Assembly: GCF_030531065.1 (NCBI RefSeq)
Contig: NZ_JAUNOQ010000010.1
Location: forward strand, 28,725 to 92,724
From: Phascolarctobacterium sp.
GTDB lineage: Bacteria > Bacillota > Negativicutes > Acidaminococcales > Acidaminococcaceae
Length of the DNA: 64,000 nt
Direction of reading: 5' to 3'
Shown here piece by piece: positions 26,044-35,899 of the stretch. The notes under the pieces were generated by a model. The model was not told the DNA's origin. It did no database searches and worked only from the letters and a program-made list of their open reading frames with translations. How positions within the stretch are numbered: position 1 is the first letter of the stretch; every line of letters begins with the position of its first letter. A program made the translations under genes and the position numbers.

Positions 26044-28575
26044 ATGTATTTTCTGTATAATATTCTCATTTTAATAGTGCTGGTAGTTTTTGTAATACCT
26101 TACTACACCTATCGCCTGTTTACGGAAAAAGGTTTTGCGCTGCGGTTTAAGCAGCAGGTCTTTGGGCGTATTAAGCGCGAAGAGATAGCTAAGGTTATGC
26201 GCAAGGACTGCGTATGGATTCACGGCGCGTCCGTAGGCGAAATCGTTGCTACCAGCCCGCTGGTCAAGCAAATCCGTAAGGAAATGCCCGACCGTCCGGT
26301 TTTGGTATCCGCCTTTACCGTAGGCGGTTACAATATGGCGAAGCAAATCATTCCCGAAGCGGACGCTATTATTTACTTCCCGCTGGATTTGCCCTTCGTG
26401 GCCGAATCCTTGGTCAAGCTTGTACATCCCGGCGTTTTTATGCCGGTAGAAACGGAGCTGTGGCCTAATTTTCTGCGGGCTATCCGCGAACGGCATATCC
26501 CCGTAATGATGGTCAACGGGCGTATCTCGGAAAAATCGGTGAAAAATTATAAGTACCTTTACGGTATCTGGGACGATATGTTGAATACCGTAACGCGCTT
26601 TTGCATGCAGTCCAGCATCGACGCCGATTATATTGCGCATTTGGGCGCCGAACGCAAGAAGATTTTTGTTACCGGCAATACTAAATTCGACCAGACGTAT
26701 GCTGAAGTAACGCCTGCGGATTTGGAAAAATACCGTTTGGAATTAGGATTAAGGAACGATTACCCGATTATCGTCGCCGGGTCCACGCATCCCGGTGAAG
26801 AAAAGATTTTGCTGGAATCCTTTAAGGCGGTGCGGGAAACTTATCCTCATGCCCGTTTGGTAATCGCTCCGCGTAAAACGGCTCGTGCCGACGAGATTGC
26901 CAAGCTGGCGGCGCATTACGGTTATGAAACAGGTTATCGTTCTAAAATGCTGGAGCAACAGGGGGAGCGGGCGGAATATCCGCTGCTGCTTATCGATACT
27001 ATCGGCGAGTTGGGACGCATTTACGCCGTAGGCGACGTAGTTTTTGTCGGCGGGTCTTTCAGTAATACCGGCGGGCATAACGTGCTGGAACCAGCGGCGC
27101 ATGCCAAGCCGATTTTAGTTGGCCCCAGTATGCAGAATTTTAAAGATTCCTATGCCCTGTTAAGCAAGGTGAAGGCTTGCAAAATGGTGCATAGCAAGGA
27201 TGAACTGACCAGCGAAATATTGGATATTCTGCAGAACGGCGAACGCCGGGCGCAGATGGGCGCGGCTTCTTTGCAGGTTATTAAGGAAAACCGCGGGGCT
27301 GACGTGCGCAGCATCCGCTATTTAAAGGAATTGCTGGAGCTGACTGCAGTGCCTGCGCGCGAATACTCCGTTTACCCGGTTAATACGCGCAACCTTACGG
27401 ACGAGGGCGGCGCGCGTCTGCGCCACGGCGATGCTGTGATTCAATATATTTATCGAATCGCTTACGGGCCGGAAACGCCGTTTATGGGCTGGCTGCTGCT
27501 GTCCCTGCTGCGGGGGATGTCCTATTTGTATGAATTCGGCGTCTGCTGTAAGCTGAGCCTGTATGAATCCGGCATTTTAAAAGGTGAAAAGCTGAACTGC
27601 TGCGTTATTTCCATCGGTAATATTACTGTCGGCGGCACAGGCAAAACGCCCACGGCGCAAAAGGTAGCGGCCATTATCAAAGCCATGGGCTACCGCGTGG
27701 TTATCCTCAACCGCGGTTACCGTTCCCATTGGGGTAAGGAGCTGGGCGTAGTGTCCGACGGGCAGAAAATTTTTATGACGGCCTACGAGGCGGGCGACGA
27801 AGCTTACCTGATGGCTAAAACATTGCCCGGCATACCAGTTATTATCGGTAAGAACCGCGCCGTTACCGGCCGCTATGCTGTTGATAAAATGAAAGCGGAG
27901 GTCATCATCATGGACGACGGCTACCAGCATTGGCAGCTGGAGCGCGATTTGGATATGGTGCTGGTGGATACGCTGAATATGTTTGGCAACGGTTGCGTGC
28001 TGCCGCGCGGCACCTTGCGCGAGCCTTTGCAGAATCTGGCGCGCGGCGATTTGTTCCTGCTGACCAAGACGGATCAGAGCAGTAAGCTGAACCGGCTGCA
28101 GCTGCGCAATATTATCGCTAAATACAACGCTAAAGCCCCTGTGGTGGAAAGCGTGCATCATCCTAAAAATTTTGTGGAAATTGCCGATTGGTATAAAGGC
28201 ATTTCCGAAAACTTTAAAGAGCTGGACGAGCTGCGCGGCAAGGACGTTATGGTCTTTTCCGCTATCGGCAATCCGTCCTCCTTTGAACAGACGCTGTCCA
28301 GTATCGGCCTGAATATTTTGGAGTCGGTGCGTTACCCCGACCACCACGATTACGGCATGCTGGAAATGCAGTACATTAACGAACGCGCCAGCAGCTTAAA
28401 GGCTGTGGCCATGATCGCTACGGCGAAGGACGCCGTTAAAATTCCTACCGAATTTATTTATTCAACCCGCGAAATACCGTTGTATATCCTGAATATGGAT
28501 ATCTGCATTACCGAGGGAATGGATAAGTTCAAAGAATATATTAATAATGCCATTAAAAAGGAGCTTGATAAATAA
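26044..28575 (+). CDS. waaA-lpxK: WaaA-LpxK fusion: Kdo transferase plus lipid A 4'-kinase
   Basis: An 843-residue bifunctional protein. Residues 1 to about 430 are the GT30 Kdo transferase WaaA/KdtA (WIHGASVGEI near 57-66, PVETELWPN, and GGSFSNTGGHNVLEPAAHAK at about 335-354). Residues about 510-843 are LpxK, with its P-loop GNITVGGTGKTPTA at about 525-538 and MDDGYQHWQLERDLD near 623. The fusion joins phosphorylation of the lipid A disaccharide and its Kdo addition in one chain. Sequence is continuous with no stop or frameshift at the junction. It is usually two proteins in Proteobacteria. Confidence 0.93.
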   Translation: MYFLYNILILIVLVVFVIPYYTYRLFTEKGFALRFKQQVFGRIKREEIAKVMRKDCVWIHGASVGEIVATSPLVKQIRKEMPDRPVLVSAFTVGGYNMAKQIIPEADAIIYFPLDLPFVAESLVKLVHPGVFMPVETELWPNFLRAIRERHIPVMMVNGRISEKSVKNYKYLYGIWDDMLNTVTRFCMQSSIDADYIAHLGAERKKIFVTGNTKFDQTYAEVTPADLEKYRLELGLRNDYPIIVAGSTHPGEEKILLESFKAVRETYPHARLVIAPRKTARADEIAKLAAHYGYETGYRSKMLEQQGERAEYPLLLIDTIGELGRIYAVGDVVFVGGSFSNTGGHNVLEPAAHAKPILVGPSMQNFKDSYALLSKVKACKMVHSKDELTSEILDILQNGERRAQMGAASLQVIKENRGADVRSIRYLKELLELTAVPAREYSVYPVNTRNLTDEGGARLRHGDAVIQYIYRIAYGPETPFMGWLLLSLLRGMSYLYEFGVCCKLSLYESGILKGEKLNCCVISIGNITVGGTGKTPTAQKVAAIIKAMGYRVVILNRGYRSHWGKELGVVSDGQKIFMTAYEAGDEAYLMAKTLPGIPVIIGKNRAVTGRYAVDKMKAEVIIMDDGYQHWQLERDLDMVLVDTLNMFGNGCVLPRGTLREPLQNLARGDLFLLTKTDQSSKLNRLQLRNIIAKYNAKAPVVESVHHPKNFVEIADWYKGISENFKELDELRGKDVMVFSAIGNPSSFEQTLSSIGLNILESVRYPDHHDYGMLEMQYINERASSLKAVAMIATAKDAVKIPTEFIYSTREIPLYILNMDICITEGMDKFKEYINNAIKKELDK

Positions 28576-29306
28576 TGAAGGTGTTATGTGTCATTCCTGC
28601 CCGTTACGCTTCGACCCGACTTCCGGGCAAGCCCTTGTCTTTGATTGCAGGTAAGCCGATGATTCAGCGCGTTTATGAGCGTGCCTGCCAGGCCAAGCTG
28701 CCGGATGAGGTAGTGGTGGCTACGGATAACGAGCTGGTGCAAAAGGCTGTGGAAAGTTTCGGCGGCAAGGTTATGATGACCTCGCCCGACCATCCCAGCG
28801 GTACCGACCGTTTGGCCGAGGTGGTGCTGAGCTATCCTGACGCCGACGTTATCGTTAATGTACAGGGCGACGAGCCCATGCTGCCGCCGGAGGTTATCGA
28901 CCGCTTGGCAGAAGCTTTTGCGGATGAGAATTTGCAGATGGCAACCTTAAAAACCGCTATGCGGGAAGAGGAATACGATAATCCGGCCGCCGTTAAGGTT
29001 GTAACTGACTTGAACGGCTATGCGCTGTATTTTTCCCGCAGCCTGCTGCCCTATCCCCGCAAAAAGCCGGAGAATTTCAAGGTATTTAAGCATGTGGGCG
29101 TTTACGCTTACCGCCGTGGATTTTTGCTGAAATACGCCGCTTTGGCGCCGACGCCGCTGGAAAGAGCGGAAAGTCTGGAGCAGCTGCGCGCGTTGGAAAA
29201 CGGCTATAAAATTAAGGTGTTGGAAAGCGATTTTCAAGGCATCGGCGTAGATACGCCAGAGGATTTGGCGGCAGTCAACGAGCTGTTTGCTAAAATGAAT
29301 AAATAA
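28575..29306 (+). CDS. kdsB: CMP-Kdo synthetase KdsB
   Basis: A 243-residue cytidylyltransferase that activates Kdo with CTP. The N-terminal nucleotide-binding motif VIPARYASTRLPGKPL, VNVQGDEPMLPPEVID (about 95-110) and the C-terminal ESLEQLRALENGYKIKV are all present. The start shares a base with the waaA-lpxK stop (TAATG), so translation is probably coupled. Confidence 0.97.
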   Translation: MKVLCVIPARYASTRLPGKPLSLIAGKPMIQRVYERACQAKLPDEVVVATDNELVQKAVESFGGKVMMTSPDHPSGTDRLAEVVLSYPDADVIVNVQGDEPMLPPEVIDRLAEAFADENLQMATLKTAMREEEYDNPAAVKVVTDLNGYALYFSRSLLPYPRKKPENFKVFKHVGVYAYRRGFLLKYAALAPTPLERAESLEQLRALENGYKIKVLESDFQGIGVDTPEDLAAVNELFAKMNK

Positions 29307-29318
29307 AGGAGGCTGACC

Positions 29319-30137
29319 ATGCAGATAGTTAAAGTTGGAAATTATGAGGTAGGACAGGGTCATCCTCTGATGCTGATGGCAGGCCCCTGCGTCTTGGAGG
29401 GCTATGAGCGCAGCCTGATGATCGGCCAGCGCACGAAGGCTATTTGTGAAAAGCTTGGCATCCCCTATGTGTTCAAGGCTTCCTTTGACAAAGCCAACCG
29501 TTCTTCCTATGCCTCCTTCCGCGGTCCCGGCATTGACGAGGGCTTGAAAATTTTAGCTCAGATTAAAGCGGATCTGGGAGTGTCGGTGGTAACGGATATT
29601 CACGAGCCCTGGCAGGCAGAAAAGGCCGCCGAGGTAGTAGATATTCTGCAAATTCCGGCTTTCCTGTGCCGTCAGACCGATCTGGTATGGGCCGCGGCGA
29701 AAACAGGCAAAACCGTGAACGTAAAAAAAGGTCAGTTCCTTGCACCCTGGGATATGAAGAATGTCGTAAAAAAGGTGGAGGAAGCAGGCAACCGTAACCT
29801 GCTTTTGACGGAACGCGGCGCCAGCTTCGGCTATAATACGCTGGTGACGGATATGCGCGGTCTGGCGATTATGCGCGAGCTGGGCTACCCCGTAGTGATG
29901 GACGCTACTCACAGCGTACAGATTCCCGGCGGGCAGGGCACTTCCAGCGGCGGCCAGAGCCAGTATGTGCCCCATATGGCGCGGGCAGCTGCGGCTGTGG
30001 GCATTGACGCCCTGTTCTTAGAGGTACACGATAATCCGGCAGAGGCTTTGTCCGACGGACCCAATATGGTGCGTTTGGACGCTTTGGAGAAGCTGCTGGC
30101 CGACGTTTTAGCTATTGATAAAATTGTGCGCGGTTAA
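29319..30137 (+). CDS. kdsA: Kdo-8-phosphate synthase KdsA
   Basis: A 272-residue aldolase that condenses PEP with arabinose-5-phosphate. Signature stretches are [43 protein letters not shown], and the C-terminal [22 protein letters not shown] precedes ATG 29319. The Asn/Cys choice that separates metal-free from metal-dependent enzymes: the N-terminal region reads AGPCV, so the metal-dependent form is possible (inference). Confidence 0.97.
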   Translation: MQIVKVGNYEVGQGHPLMLMAGPCVLEGYERSLMIGQRTKAICEKLGIPYVFKASFDKANRSSYASFRGPGIDEGLKILAQIKADLGVSVVTDIHEPWQAEKAAEVVDILQIPAFLCRQTDLVWAAAKTGKTVNVKKGQFLAPWDMKNVVKKVEEAGNRNLLLTERGASFGYNTLVTDMRGLAIMRELGYPVVMDATHSVQIPGGQGTSSGGQSQYVPHMARAAAAVGIDALFLEVHDNPAEALSDGPNMVRLDALEKLLADVLAIDKIVRG

Positions 30138-30160
30138 GCTGTGGAAAGGTGGCGGCAGAT

Positions 30161-31135
30161 ATGGAAGCAATGCTGGAGCATGCGCGGGAGGTCTTGCGTA
30201 TGGAAGCGGAGGCGGTGTTAGAGCTTGTTCCCCGCATAGATGAAAACTTTGCAGCGGCAGTAAGCATGATTTTGGAGTGCCAGGGCCGCACGGTAATTAC
30301 CGGTATGGGCAAAAGCGGCTTGATTGGCCGCAAGATGGCGGCTACGCTGGCCAGCACCGGCACGCCGTCCTTTTACCTGCATCCGGCCGAAGGCATTCAC
30401 GGCGATTTGGGCATGGTGACCTGCCATGATGTGGTCATTGCCCTGTCCAACAGCGGCGAGACGGGCGAGGTGCTCAATATTCTGCCGTCCCTGCGCCGTA
30501 TTGGCGCGAAAATCATCGCTATGGTGGGCAACGCCAATTCCACTTTGGGACGCAATGCGGACGTTATTCTGAACGTGGGCGTTACTAAGGAGGCTTGCCC
30601 TTTAGGGCTGGCACCTACCAGCAGTACTACGGCGGCGCTGGCCTACGGCGATGCTTTAGCCTTGGCGCTGCTCAAAAAGCATAATTTTACGGCCAGCCAG
30701 TTCGCTATTTTCCATCCGGGCGGCAGCCTGGGGCGCAAGCTGCTTTTGACTGTGGGCAATATTATGCATAAGGGCGATGAGAATCCGACGGTTTTGTCGG
30801 ATACGAAGGTGCAGGACGCGCTTTTTGTTATTACGGACAAGGGCTTGGGCGCTGTGTCCGTGGTGGACGAGAACGGTATTATGCAGGGCGTGCTGACGGA
30901 CGGAGATATCCGCCGCGGCTTGAGCAAGGGCGTGGGCTTTTTGCAGCGCCCGGTTAAGGAGCTGATGACGGCTAATCCCAAAACCATTACGCAGGATAAG
31001 CTGGCGGCGCAGGCTTTGCATTTAATGGAAAGCAACCGGCCTAAACCGATTACGGTGCTGCCTGTCATCGATGAGCAGCGCAAGGTTATCGGCCTGCTGC
31101 ATATGACCGACTTGGTAAGGCAGGGAGTGGTATAA
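30161..31135 (+). CDS. kdsD: Arabinose-5-phosphate isomerase KdsD
   Basis: A 324-residue isomerase that makes arabinose-5-phosphate from ribulose-5-phosphate. An N-terminal SIS domain (GMGKSGLIGRKMAATLASTG, then NSGETGEVLN) is followed by two CBS domains (about 205-324). AAAGGTGG at 30145-30152 favours ATG 30161 over GTG 30149. The stop TAA shares a base with the kdsC start. Confidence 0.95.
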   Translation: MEAMLEHAREVLRMEAEAVLELVPRIDENFAAAVSMILECQGRTVITGMGKSGLIGRKMAATLASTGTPSFYLHPAEGIHGDLGMVTCHDVVIALSNSGETGEVLNILPSLRRIGAKIIAMVGNANSTLGRNADVILNVGVTKEACPLGLAPTSSTTAALAYGDALALALLKKHNFTASQFAIFHPGGSLGRKLLLTVGNIMHKGDENPTVLSDTKVQDALFVITDKGLGAVSVVDENGIMQGVLTDGDIRRGLSKGVGFLQRPVKELMTANPKTITQDKLAAQALHLMESNRPKPITVLPVIDEQRKVIGLLHMTDLVRQGVV

Positions 31136-31737
31136 TGGCTAAAAATAAAAAGACGCAGGAGGAGTTGGAAACTCTTGAGTATATACGTCATGTAAAGGAC
31201 TTATTTCCTCGTTTGGAAAGAATACGTTTGTTAGCTTTGGATGTTGATGGAGTTCTGACTGACGGGACTATTAACATTGGAGATGATGGCGAGGCGTTTA
31301 AAAGTTTTAACGCCAAGGACGGCTTGGGGATTAGTTGCGCGTTGCGCAGCGGTTTGCAGATAGCTCTTATTACTGGGCGTAAAAGTCCTATTGTACACCG
31401 TCGTGCAGAAGAGTTAGGGATTACATTGATGTGCGAAGGAGTAAGGGATAAGTATACGGCGCTGACCATGCTATATAGGTCTTTAGGTCTTCAGCAGGAG
31501 GAGGTCGCTTATATGGGCGACGATCTTAATGATTTACCTGCTTTTAAGGCGGCGGGATTAGCATTTGCTCCTGACGACGGGGTGGGCGAGGTTTGTGGCG
31601 CTGCAGATCATATTACTTTCTATCCTGGAGGAAAGGGTGCAGTACGCGAGATTATTGAGCTAATTTTGCGGGCTCAAGGAAAATGGAATTCTTTGGTAGA
31701 TTCCTATCGCCAGGACGGACAAGGAGATCAACAATAA
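31135..31737 (+). CDS. kdsC: Kdo-8-phosphate phosphatase KdsC
   Basis: A 200-residue HAD-superfamily phosphatase that releases Kdo. The nucleophile motif LLALDVDGVLTDG lies near residues 33-45, the second motif is LITGRKSPIV, and the third AYMGDDLNDLPAFKAAG. By eye it uses more AT-rich codons (GGA, AGG, ATA, TTA) than kdsD before it or the acyltransferase after it, as if it had a different recent history. A 20-residue extension at each end is longer than in minimal KdsC. The stop overlaps the next start (TAATG). Confidence 0.94.
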   Translation: MAKNKKTQEELETLEYIRHVKDLFPRLERIRLLALDVDGVLTDGTINIGDDGEAFKSFNAKDGLGISCALRSGLQIALITGRKSPIVHRRAEELGITLMCEGVRDKYTALTMLYRSLGLQQEEVAYMGDDLNDLPAFKAAGLAFAPDDGVGEVCGAADHITFYPGGKGAVREIIELILRAQGKWNSLVDSYRQDGQGDQQ

Positions 31738-32639
31738 TGTGGCTGTATTATCTTTTAAAAGCTATTAGCACGGTGGTTTCTTGGCTGCCATATAAAGCGG
31801 TGGTGGTAATCGGCAAGGGTATGGGCCGTTTGTACCATAAGATTGCGAAGAAGCAGCGGCTGCGTGCGGAAGCAACTATCCGCGAGCGTTTGGAATATAA
31901 TGAAGAACAGGCGCGAGCTACGATTAAGTCGCTGTTTATCAATCTGGGTATTACCTTTATGGAAATTTTATACATGCCGGCTTTGAACCGCGATAATATC
32001 CGCGGCCTAGTGACCTTTGACCGGCCTGAGGTTTTATGGGACGCAGTGAGGGAAGGTCACGGCGTCGTCATGCTGGCCTGCCATATGGATAACTGGGAAT
32101 GGCTGGGCGCCGGTCTGGCGCTGAACGGCTTTCCGCTGAGCGCAGTGGAAAAGCCCCAGCCCAACAGAGTGTACAGCGATTTTATGAACGAGCTGCGCAC
32201 AGGCGTGGGTCAGGAAATTTTTTCACGCGGGACCAGCGAAATACTGGGTTGCGCGCGCGCTATGAAAAAGGGACGCATGCTGGGGCTGATTGCCGACCAG
32301 GACGGCGGCTACGACGGAATTTTCGTACCCTTTTTGGGCAAGATGGCTTCTACGCCTACGGGTCCCGCTTATTTTGCCCGTAAGTTCAAAGCGCCGATTA
32401 TTCCTATCTTCATTATCCGCAAGCCGGACGGCTATGGGCATCAGGCCATCGTTCGCGACCCGATTCGCTATGAATTTACCGGCGACCAAAAGGCCGACGA
32501 TTATAACGTAACCTTGAAGATGACCCGGGAGGTCGAAAAAATCATTAAGGAATACCCAGATAACTGGATTTGGTTCCAGCACCGCTGGAATACGCCATAT
32601 ACGCCGCCGGAGGAGGAAAAAGGAGCAGATGAAAAATAA
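31737..32639 (+). CDS. Second lipid A late acyltransferase (LpxL/LpxM family)
   Basis: A 300-residue acyltransferase with an N-terminal membrane helix, the motif LACHMDNWEWLGAG (about 113-126), and GLIADQDGGYDGIFVPFLGK (about 183-202). Here the motif reads H-M-D-N-W-E, so the acidic residue at the fourth position is followed by Glu, as in LpxL/LpxM. AAGGAG at 31721-31726 supports ATG 31737; a longer reading from 31683 would overlap kdsC. It is a paralogue of the gene at 19041-19931. Confidence 0.88.
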   Translation: MWLYYLLKAISTVVSWLPYKAVVVIGKGMGRLYHKIAKKQRLRAEATIRERLEYNEEQARATIKSLFINLGITFMEILYMPALNRDNIRGLVTFDRPEVLWDAVREGHGVVMLACHMDNWEWLGAGLALNGFPLSAVEKPQPNRVYSDFMNELRTGVGQEIFSRGTSEILGCARAMKKGRMLGLIADQDGGYDGIFVPFLGKMASTPTGPAYFARKFKAPIIPIFIIRKPDGYGHQAIVRDPIRYEFTGDQKADDYNVTLKMTREVEKIIKEYPDNWIWFQHRWNTPYTPPEEEKGADEK

Positions 32640-33183
32640 AAAGATAGTCCTGTCCATTGCGGCAGGCATCCTCATTGCCTGCGCTGTAATTGCCTGGCTT
32701 ATGCTGGGCGGCGAAAAGCCTGTGACCGTTAAGGTGGGCGACGGCGTCAGCGCGCAAATAAATTCTTCCTTGAAAAACAGCATATTAAATCGCGAAAAGG
32801 ATGGGAAGAAGCTGTGGGAATTTACAGTTGAGGAAGTAGTCAACGACAGACAAAAGAACGTAGCTTATCTAAAGGGCATTAAGGGGAAGGTTTACCGCAA
32901 TGATGGCAGCTATTTGGATATCACAGCGGAAAAGGGCTATGCCGAAATTAATAAAAATGATTTTTCTTTGGAGGGCAGCGTTAAAGCCGTACTGAACACG
33001 GGCGGCGAGCTTTATGCGGATAAAGTAACCTGGAACCAGAATAAGGAGCTTATCACTGGCGAAGGGCATGTAAAAATGCTGAAGGATGCGTGGACTGCTA
33101 CTGCAGATAAGGCGATAACTACCAGTGCGTTTAAAAGTGTAAAGCTTAAAGGAAATGCTAAAGTTGTGAAAGGCGGCGAATAA
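32629..33183 (+). CDS. lptC: LPS export protein LptC
   Basis: A 184-residue bitopic protein: one N-terminal membrane helix (about 5-25) and a periplasmic LptC/beta-jellyroll domain with GIKGKVYRNDGSYLDITAEKG and FSLEGSVKAVLNTGGELYAD. LptC receives LPS from the LptBFG extractor and passes it to LptA. The start overlaps the preceding gene by 11 nt behind AAGGAG. Identity rests on domain pattern plus position directly before lptA and lptB. Confidence 0.88.
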   Translation: MKNKKIVLSIAAGILIACAVIAWLMLGGEKPVTVKVGDGVSAQINSSLKNSILNREKDGKKLWEFTVEEVVNDRQKNVAYLKGIKGKVYRNDGSYLDITAEKGYAEINKNDFSLEGSVKAVLNTGGELYADKVTWNQNKELITGEGHVKMLKDAWTATADKAITTSAFKSVKLKGNAKVVKGGE

Positions 33184-33184
33184 A

Positions 33185-34021
33185 ATGAATTATACAAAGA
33201 AAATTTTACTGACGGCTGCTGCCGCGATTTTGACGCTGGGACTGAGCGCTACTTGCTTAGCTGCTGCAGATAATTTCAGCGTGCAGGCCGACGAGATGGA
33301 ATATAATCTGCAAACAGGCGAAGGAGAGGCTAAGGGGCATGTGGTTTTGTTGCAAAACGGCGGCAAGGCTACGGCTGATTATGCTAAGTTCAACAGTAAA
33401 AGCAAAAGCGGCACGCTGATAGGCAATGTCATTGCCGATCGTGAGGATGCGCATATTGTCTGCAATGAATTTATTGCTCATAATGAAAATGATCTTTCCG
33501 CTGTCGGTGATGCCGTAATTACTAAGGAGGGCAAAAGCCTTAGCGCCGATAGAGTGGATTATTATAAGGAGCGTCAGTTTGCGGAAACTATTGGCAGCTG
33601 GGCGCGCTTGACCGATGTTGACGGCAGCGTAATGAACGCGGCTAAAATAGATTACGATATGGCGCAGGGGGTAGCCAACGCTTATGGCGGCGTTGACATT
33701 GACAGTCCGGCTCGTGACCTGAAGGCTTCTGCCGATAGTGCTATTTACAAAACTGATAACAGCGGTTATGTGGAGCTTATTGGCAACGCCAAGGCTACGC
33801 AGAACGGTAATTCTGTAGCCGGGGATAAGCTGCGTTTGACCAATACCAATGTAGCCGTTGCCGACGGCAATGTAAAAATTCATTACATTCCGGAAACACA
33901 GCCTGCTGTTACCGGCAAGGAACAAGACGCTGAACAGTCCGCAGCAACAGGCACGGAGCAGCAAAGCGAACAACAGGTTGTTCCTGGCATAACGCAACAG
34001 GATGAGCTGGCTGCGGCTTAA
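33185..34021 (+). CDS. lptA: LPS transport protein LptA (OstA-like)
   Basis: A 278-residue exported OstA/LptA protein. Signal peptide to about residue 28 (ATCLA), followed by FSVQADEMEYNLQTGEGEAKG and further beta repeats that build the periplasmic LPS bridge. It is longer than E. coli LptA (about 185), with an added repeat region and a Gln/Glu-rich tail of about 35 residues. No LptD gene occurs in the window. Confidence 0.9.
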   Translation: MNYTKKILLTAAAAILTLGLSATCLAAADNFSVQADEMEYNLQTGEGEAKGHVVLLQNGGKATADYAKFNSKSKSGTLIGNVIADREDAHIVCNEFIAHNENDLSAVGDAVITKEGKSLSADRVDYYKERQFAETIGSWARLTDVDGSVMNAAKIDYDMAQGVANAYGGVDIDSPARDLKASADSAIYKTDNSGYVELIGNAKATQNGNSVAGDKLRLTNTNVAVADGNVKIHYIPETQPAVTGKEQDAEQSAATGTEQQSEQQVVPGITQQDELAAA

Positions 34022-34039
34022 TTAACGGAGGGCACGAGC

Positions 34040-34759
34040 TTGGTTATTAGAACAGATAAATTGGTTAAAATTTATTCGGGGCGGCATGTGGTGGACGGCG
34101 TCAGTATCAGCGTGGAGCAGGGCAGCGTAGTGGGGCTTTTAGGTCCTAATGGCGCAGGCAAGACAACGACCTTCTACATGATTGTCGGTATAGAAAAGCC
34201 TGATTCCGGTACCGTTACTTTGGACGGCAAGGATATTTCCGGTATGCCCATGTATGAGCGGGCTCGCAATGGTATTGGCTATTTGCCGCAGGAAGCGTCT
34301 ATTTTCAGCAAAATGACGGTGGAAGACAATATTATGGCGATTTTAGAAACTACATCTTTGTCTGCGGCCGAGCGGGAGGAAAAGATGAACGCTTTGCTGG
34401 ATGAATTTCGCTTAAACCATGTGCGTAAAAGCGAGGGCAAGGCTTTGTCCGGCGGCGAGCGCCGCCGCGTGGAAATTGCCCGCGCTTTGGCCACCGACCC
34501 GGCCTTTATTTTGCTGGACGAGCCTTTCGCCGGTATCGACCCCATCGCGGTTGCCGATATTCAGGGCATGATCGCTCATTTAGCCCAGCGCGGCATTGGC
34601 GTACTCATTACGGACCATAATGTGCGCGAAACGCTGAGCATTGTCAATAAGGCGTATATTTTGGCAGAAGGCAAGATTTTGCTGCATGGCGACAGCAAGA
34701 CCATCGCTAACGACCCTGTGGCCAGGAAGTATTATCTTGGCGATCACTTTAGTATGTAG
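34040..34759 (+). CDS. lptB: LPS export ABC ATPase LptB
   Basis: A 239-residue ATPase driving LPS extraction from the inner membrane. Walker [10 protein letters not shown] near 36-44, signature [15 protein letters not shown], Walker [17 protein letters not shown], and the LptB-specific [15 protein letters not shown]. The start is TTG 34040, 8 nt after GGAGGG; no ATG or GTG is better placed. Confidence 0.96.
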   Translation: MVIRTDKLVKIYSGRHVVDGVSISVEQGSVVGLLGPNGAGKTTTFYMIVGIEKPDSGTVTLDGKDISGMPMYERARNGIGYLPQEASIFSKMTVEDNIMAILETTSLSAAEREEKMNALLDEFRLNHVRKSEGKALSGGERRRVEIARALATDPAFILLDEPFAGIDPIAVADIQGMIAHLAQRGIGVLITDHNVRETLSIVNKAYILAEGKILLHGDSKTIANDPVARKYYLGDHFSM

Positions 34760-34770
34760 GAGGAAGAAAA

Positions 34771-35862
34771 GTGGGTTTACGTTTATTAGACCGTTATGTT
34801 TTAAGGGAACTGCTGTATCCCTTTATCTTCGGAATTGCCGCTTTCTCCAGCATTTTTATCGCCAGTACGATGCTGTTTAAGATTACCCAGTACATGACTC
34901 GTTACGGCGCTTCTCTGGAAACCGTAGGGCGTTTATTCATGTATAATTTGCCGGAGATCATCAACTATACCTTTCCCATGTCGATGCTGCTGGCTGCTTT
35001 GATGGCCTTTGGCAAGCTGTCGGGCAGCAGTGAGATTGTGGCTATGAAGGCTGGTGGCGTCAGCTATTACCGTATTGTGGCGCCGGTGCTGGTGGTTGGC
35101 TTTATCGTCAGTATGTTTTCCATGGTGTGGGCAGAGAAGGTAGTGCCTGCCTCCAAGGCGGAAGCTTCGAGAATACTTAATGAAGAAATAAGGCATAACA
35201 GCAGGCCTTCTACCCAAAGCCATATCGTCATCAAAACTATCAGCGGAGATACGCAGCGCGTTACCTACGCTAATAAATTTGACGAAAAGCTTGGCAAAAT
35301 GACCGATATCACTATCGAAGAATTCAATAAGGGAAGAATATCCCGCATTCAAACGGCCAGAGAAGGCTATTGGGAAAACGGTACCTGGCGCATTGTCAAC
35401 GGTAATGTTTTCGCTTTGGACGACGAAGAGGGCGTGCAAAGTACTGCGAAGTTTAAAGAGCAGATTATTCCGCTGAACTTTTCTCCCAAGCAGATATCCT
35501 GGGAGCAAAAGGATCCGGAGGAGATGACCATTCGCGAGCTGCGGGAATATATTGGTATGCTGGAAAAGCAGCAGACGCCTACTAACAGGCAATGGTGCGA
35601 AATCTTCATGCGCATCAATATTCCGTTGGCCAGTTTCTTTTTCGCGATGATTGGCGCGTGCTTAGGGACGCAGAAGCAGCGTACCAGCTCGTCCATTGGT
35701 TTGGGAATCAGTATCATCGTAATTTTTATTTATTACGCGATTATGACCTTTACCACCGGGTTGGGCAAGGGCGGAGCTATGCCGCCGCTGTTGGCCTGCG
35801 CGCTGCCTAATATTTTGTGTCTGTTTACAGGTTTGTACCTGATGAAAAAGAAAAACGTGTAG
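34771..35862 (+). CDS. LptF/LptG family LPS export permease
   Basis: A 363-residue YjgP/YjgQ permease with membrane helices near 12-35, 58-85 and 95-115, a periplasmic jellyroll (about 130-260), and three more helices near the C terminus. It should partner LptB. Only one such gene is present, where Proteobacteria have the lptF-lptG pair, so either it works as a homodimer or the partner lies elsewhere. GTG 34771 follows AGGAGGAAG. Confidence 0.9.
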   Translation: MGLRLLDRYVLRELLYPFIFGIAAFSSIFIASTMLFKITQYMTRYGASLETVGRLFMYNLPEIINYTFPMSMLLAALMAFGKLSGSSEIVAMKAGGVSYYRIVAPVLVVGFIVSMFSMVWAEKVVPASKAEASRILNEEIRHNSRPSTQSHIVIKTISGDTQRVTYANKFDEKLGKMTDITIEEFNKGRISRIQTAREGYWENGTWRIVNGNVFALDDEEGVQSTAKFKEQIIPLNFSPKQISWEQKDPEEMTIRELREYIGMLEKQQTPTNRQWCEIFMRINIPLASFFFAMIGACLGTQKQRTSSSIGLGISIIVIFIYYAIMTFTTGLGKGGAMPPLLACALPNILCLFTGLYLMKKKNV

Positions 35863-35899
35863 GCGGATTTTTATTATGATGATTTAGGGAGGCGGTTGC

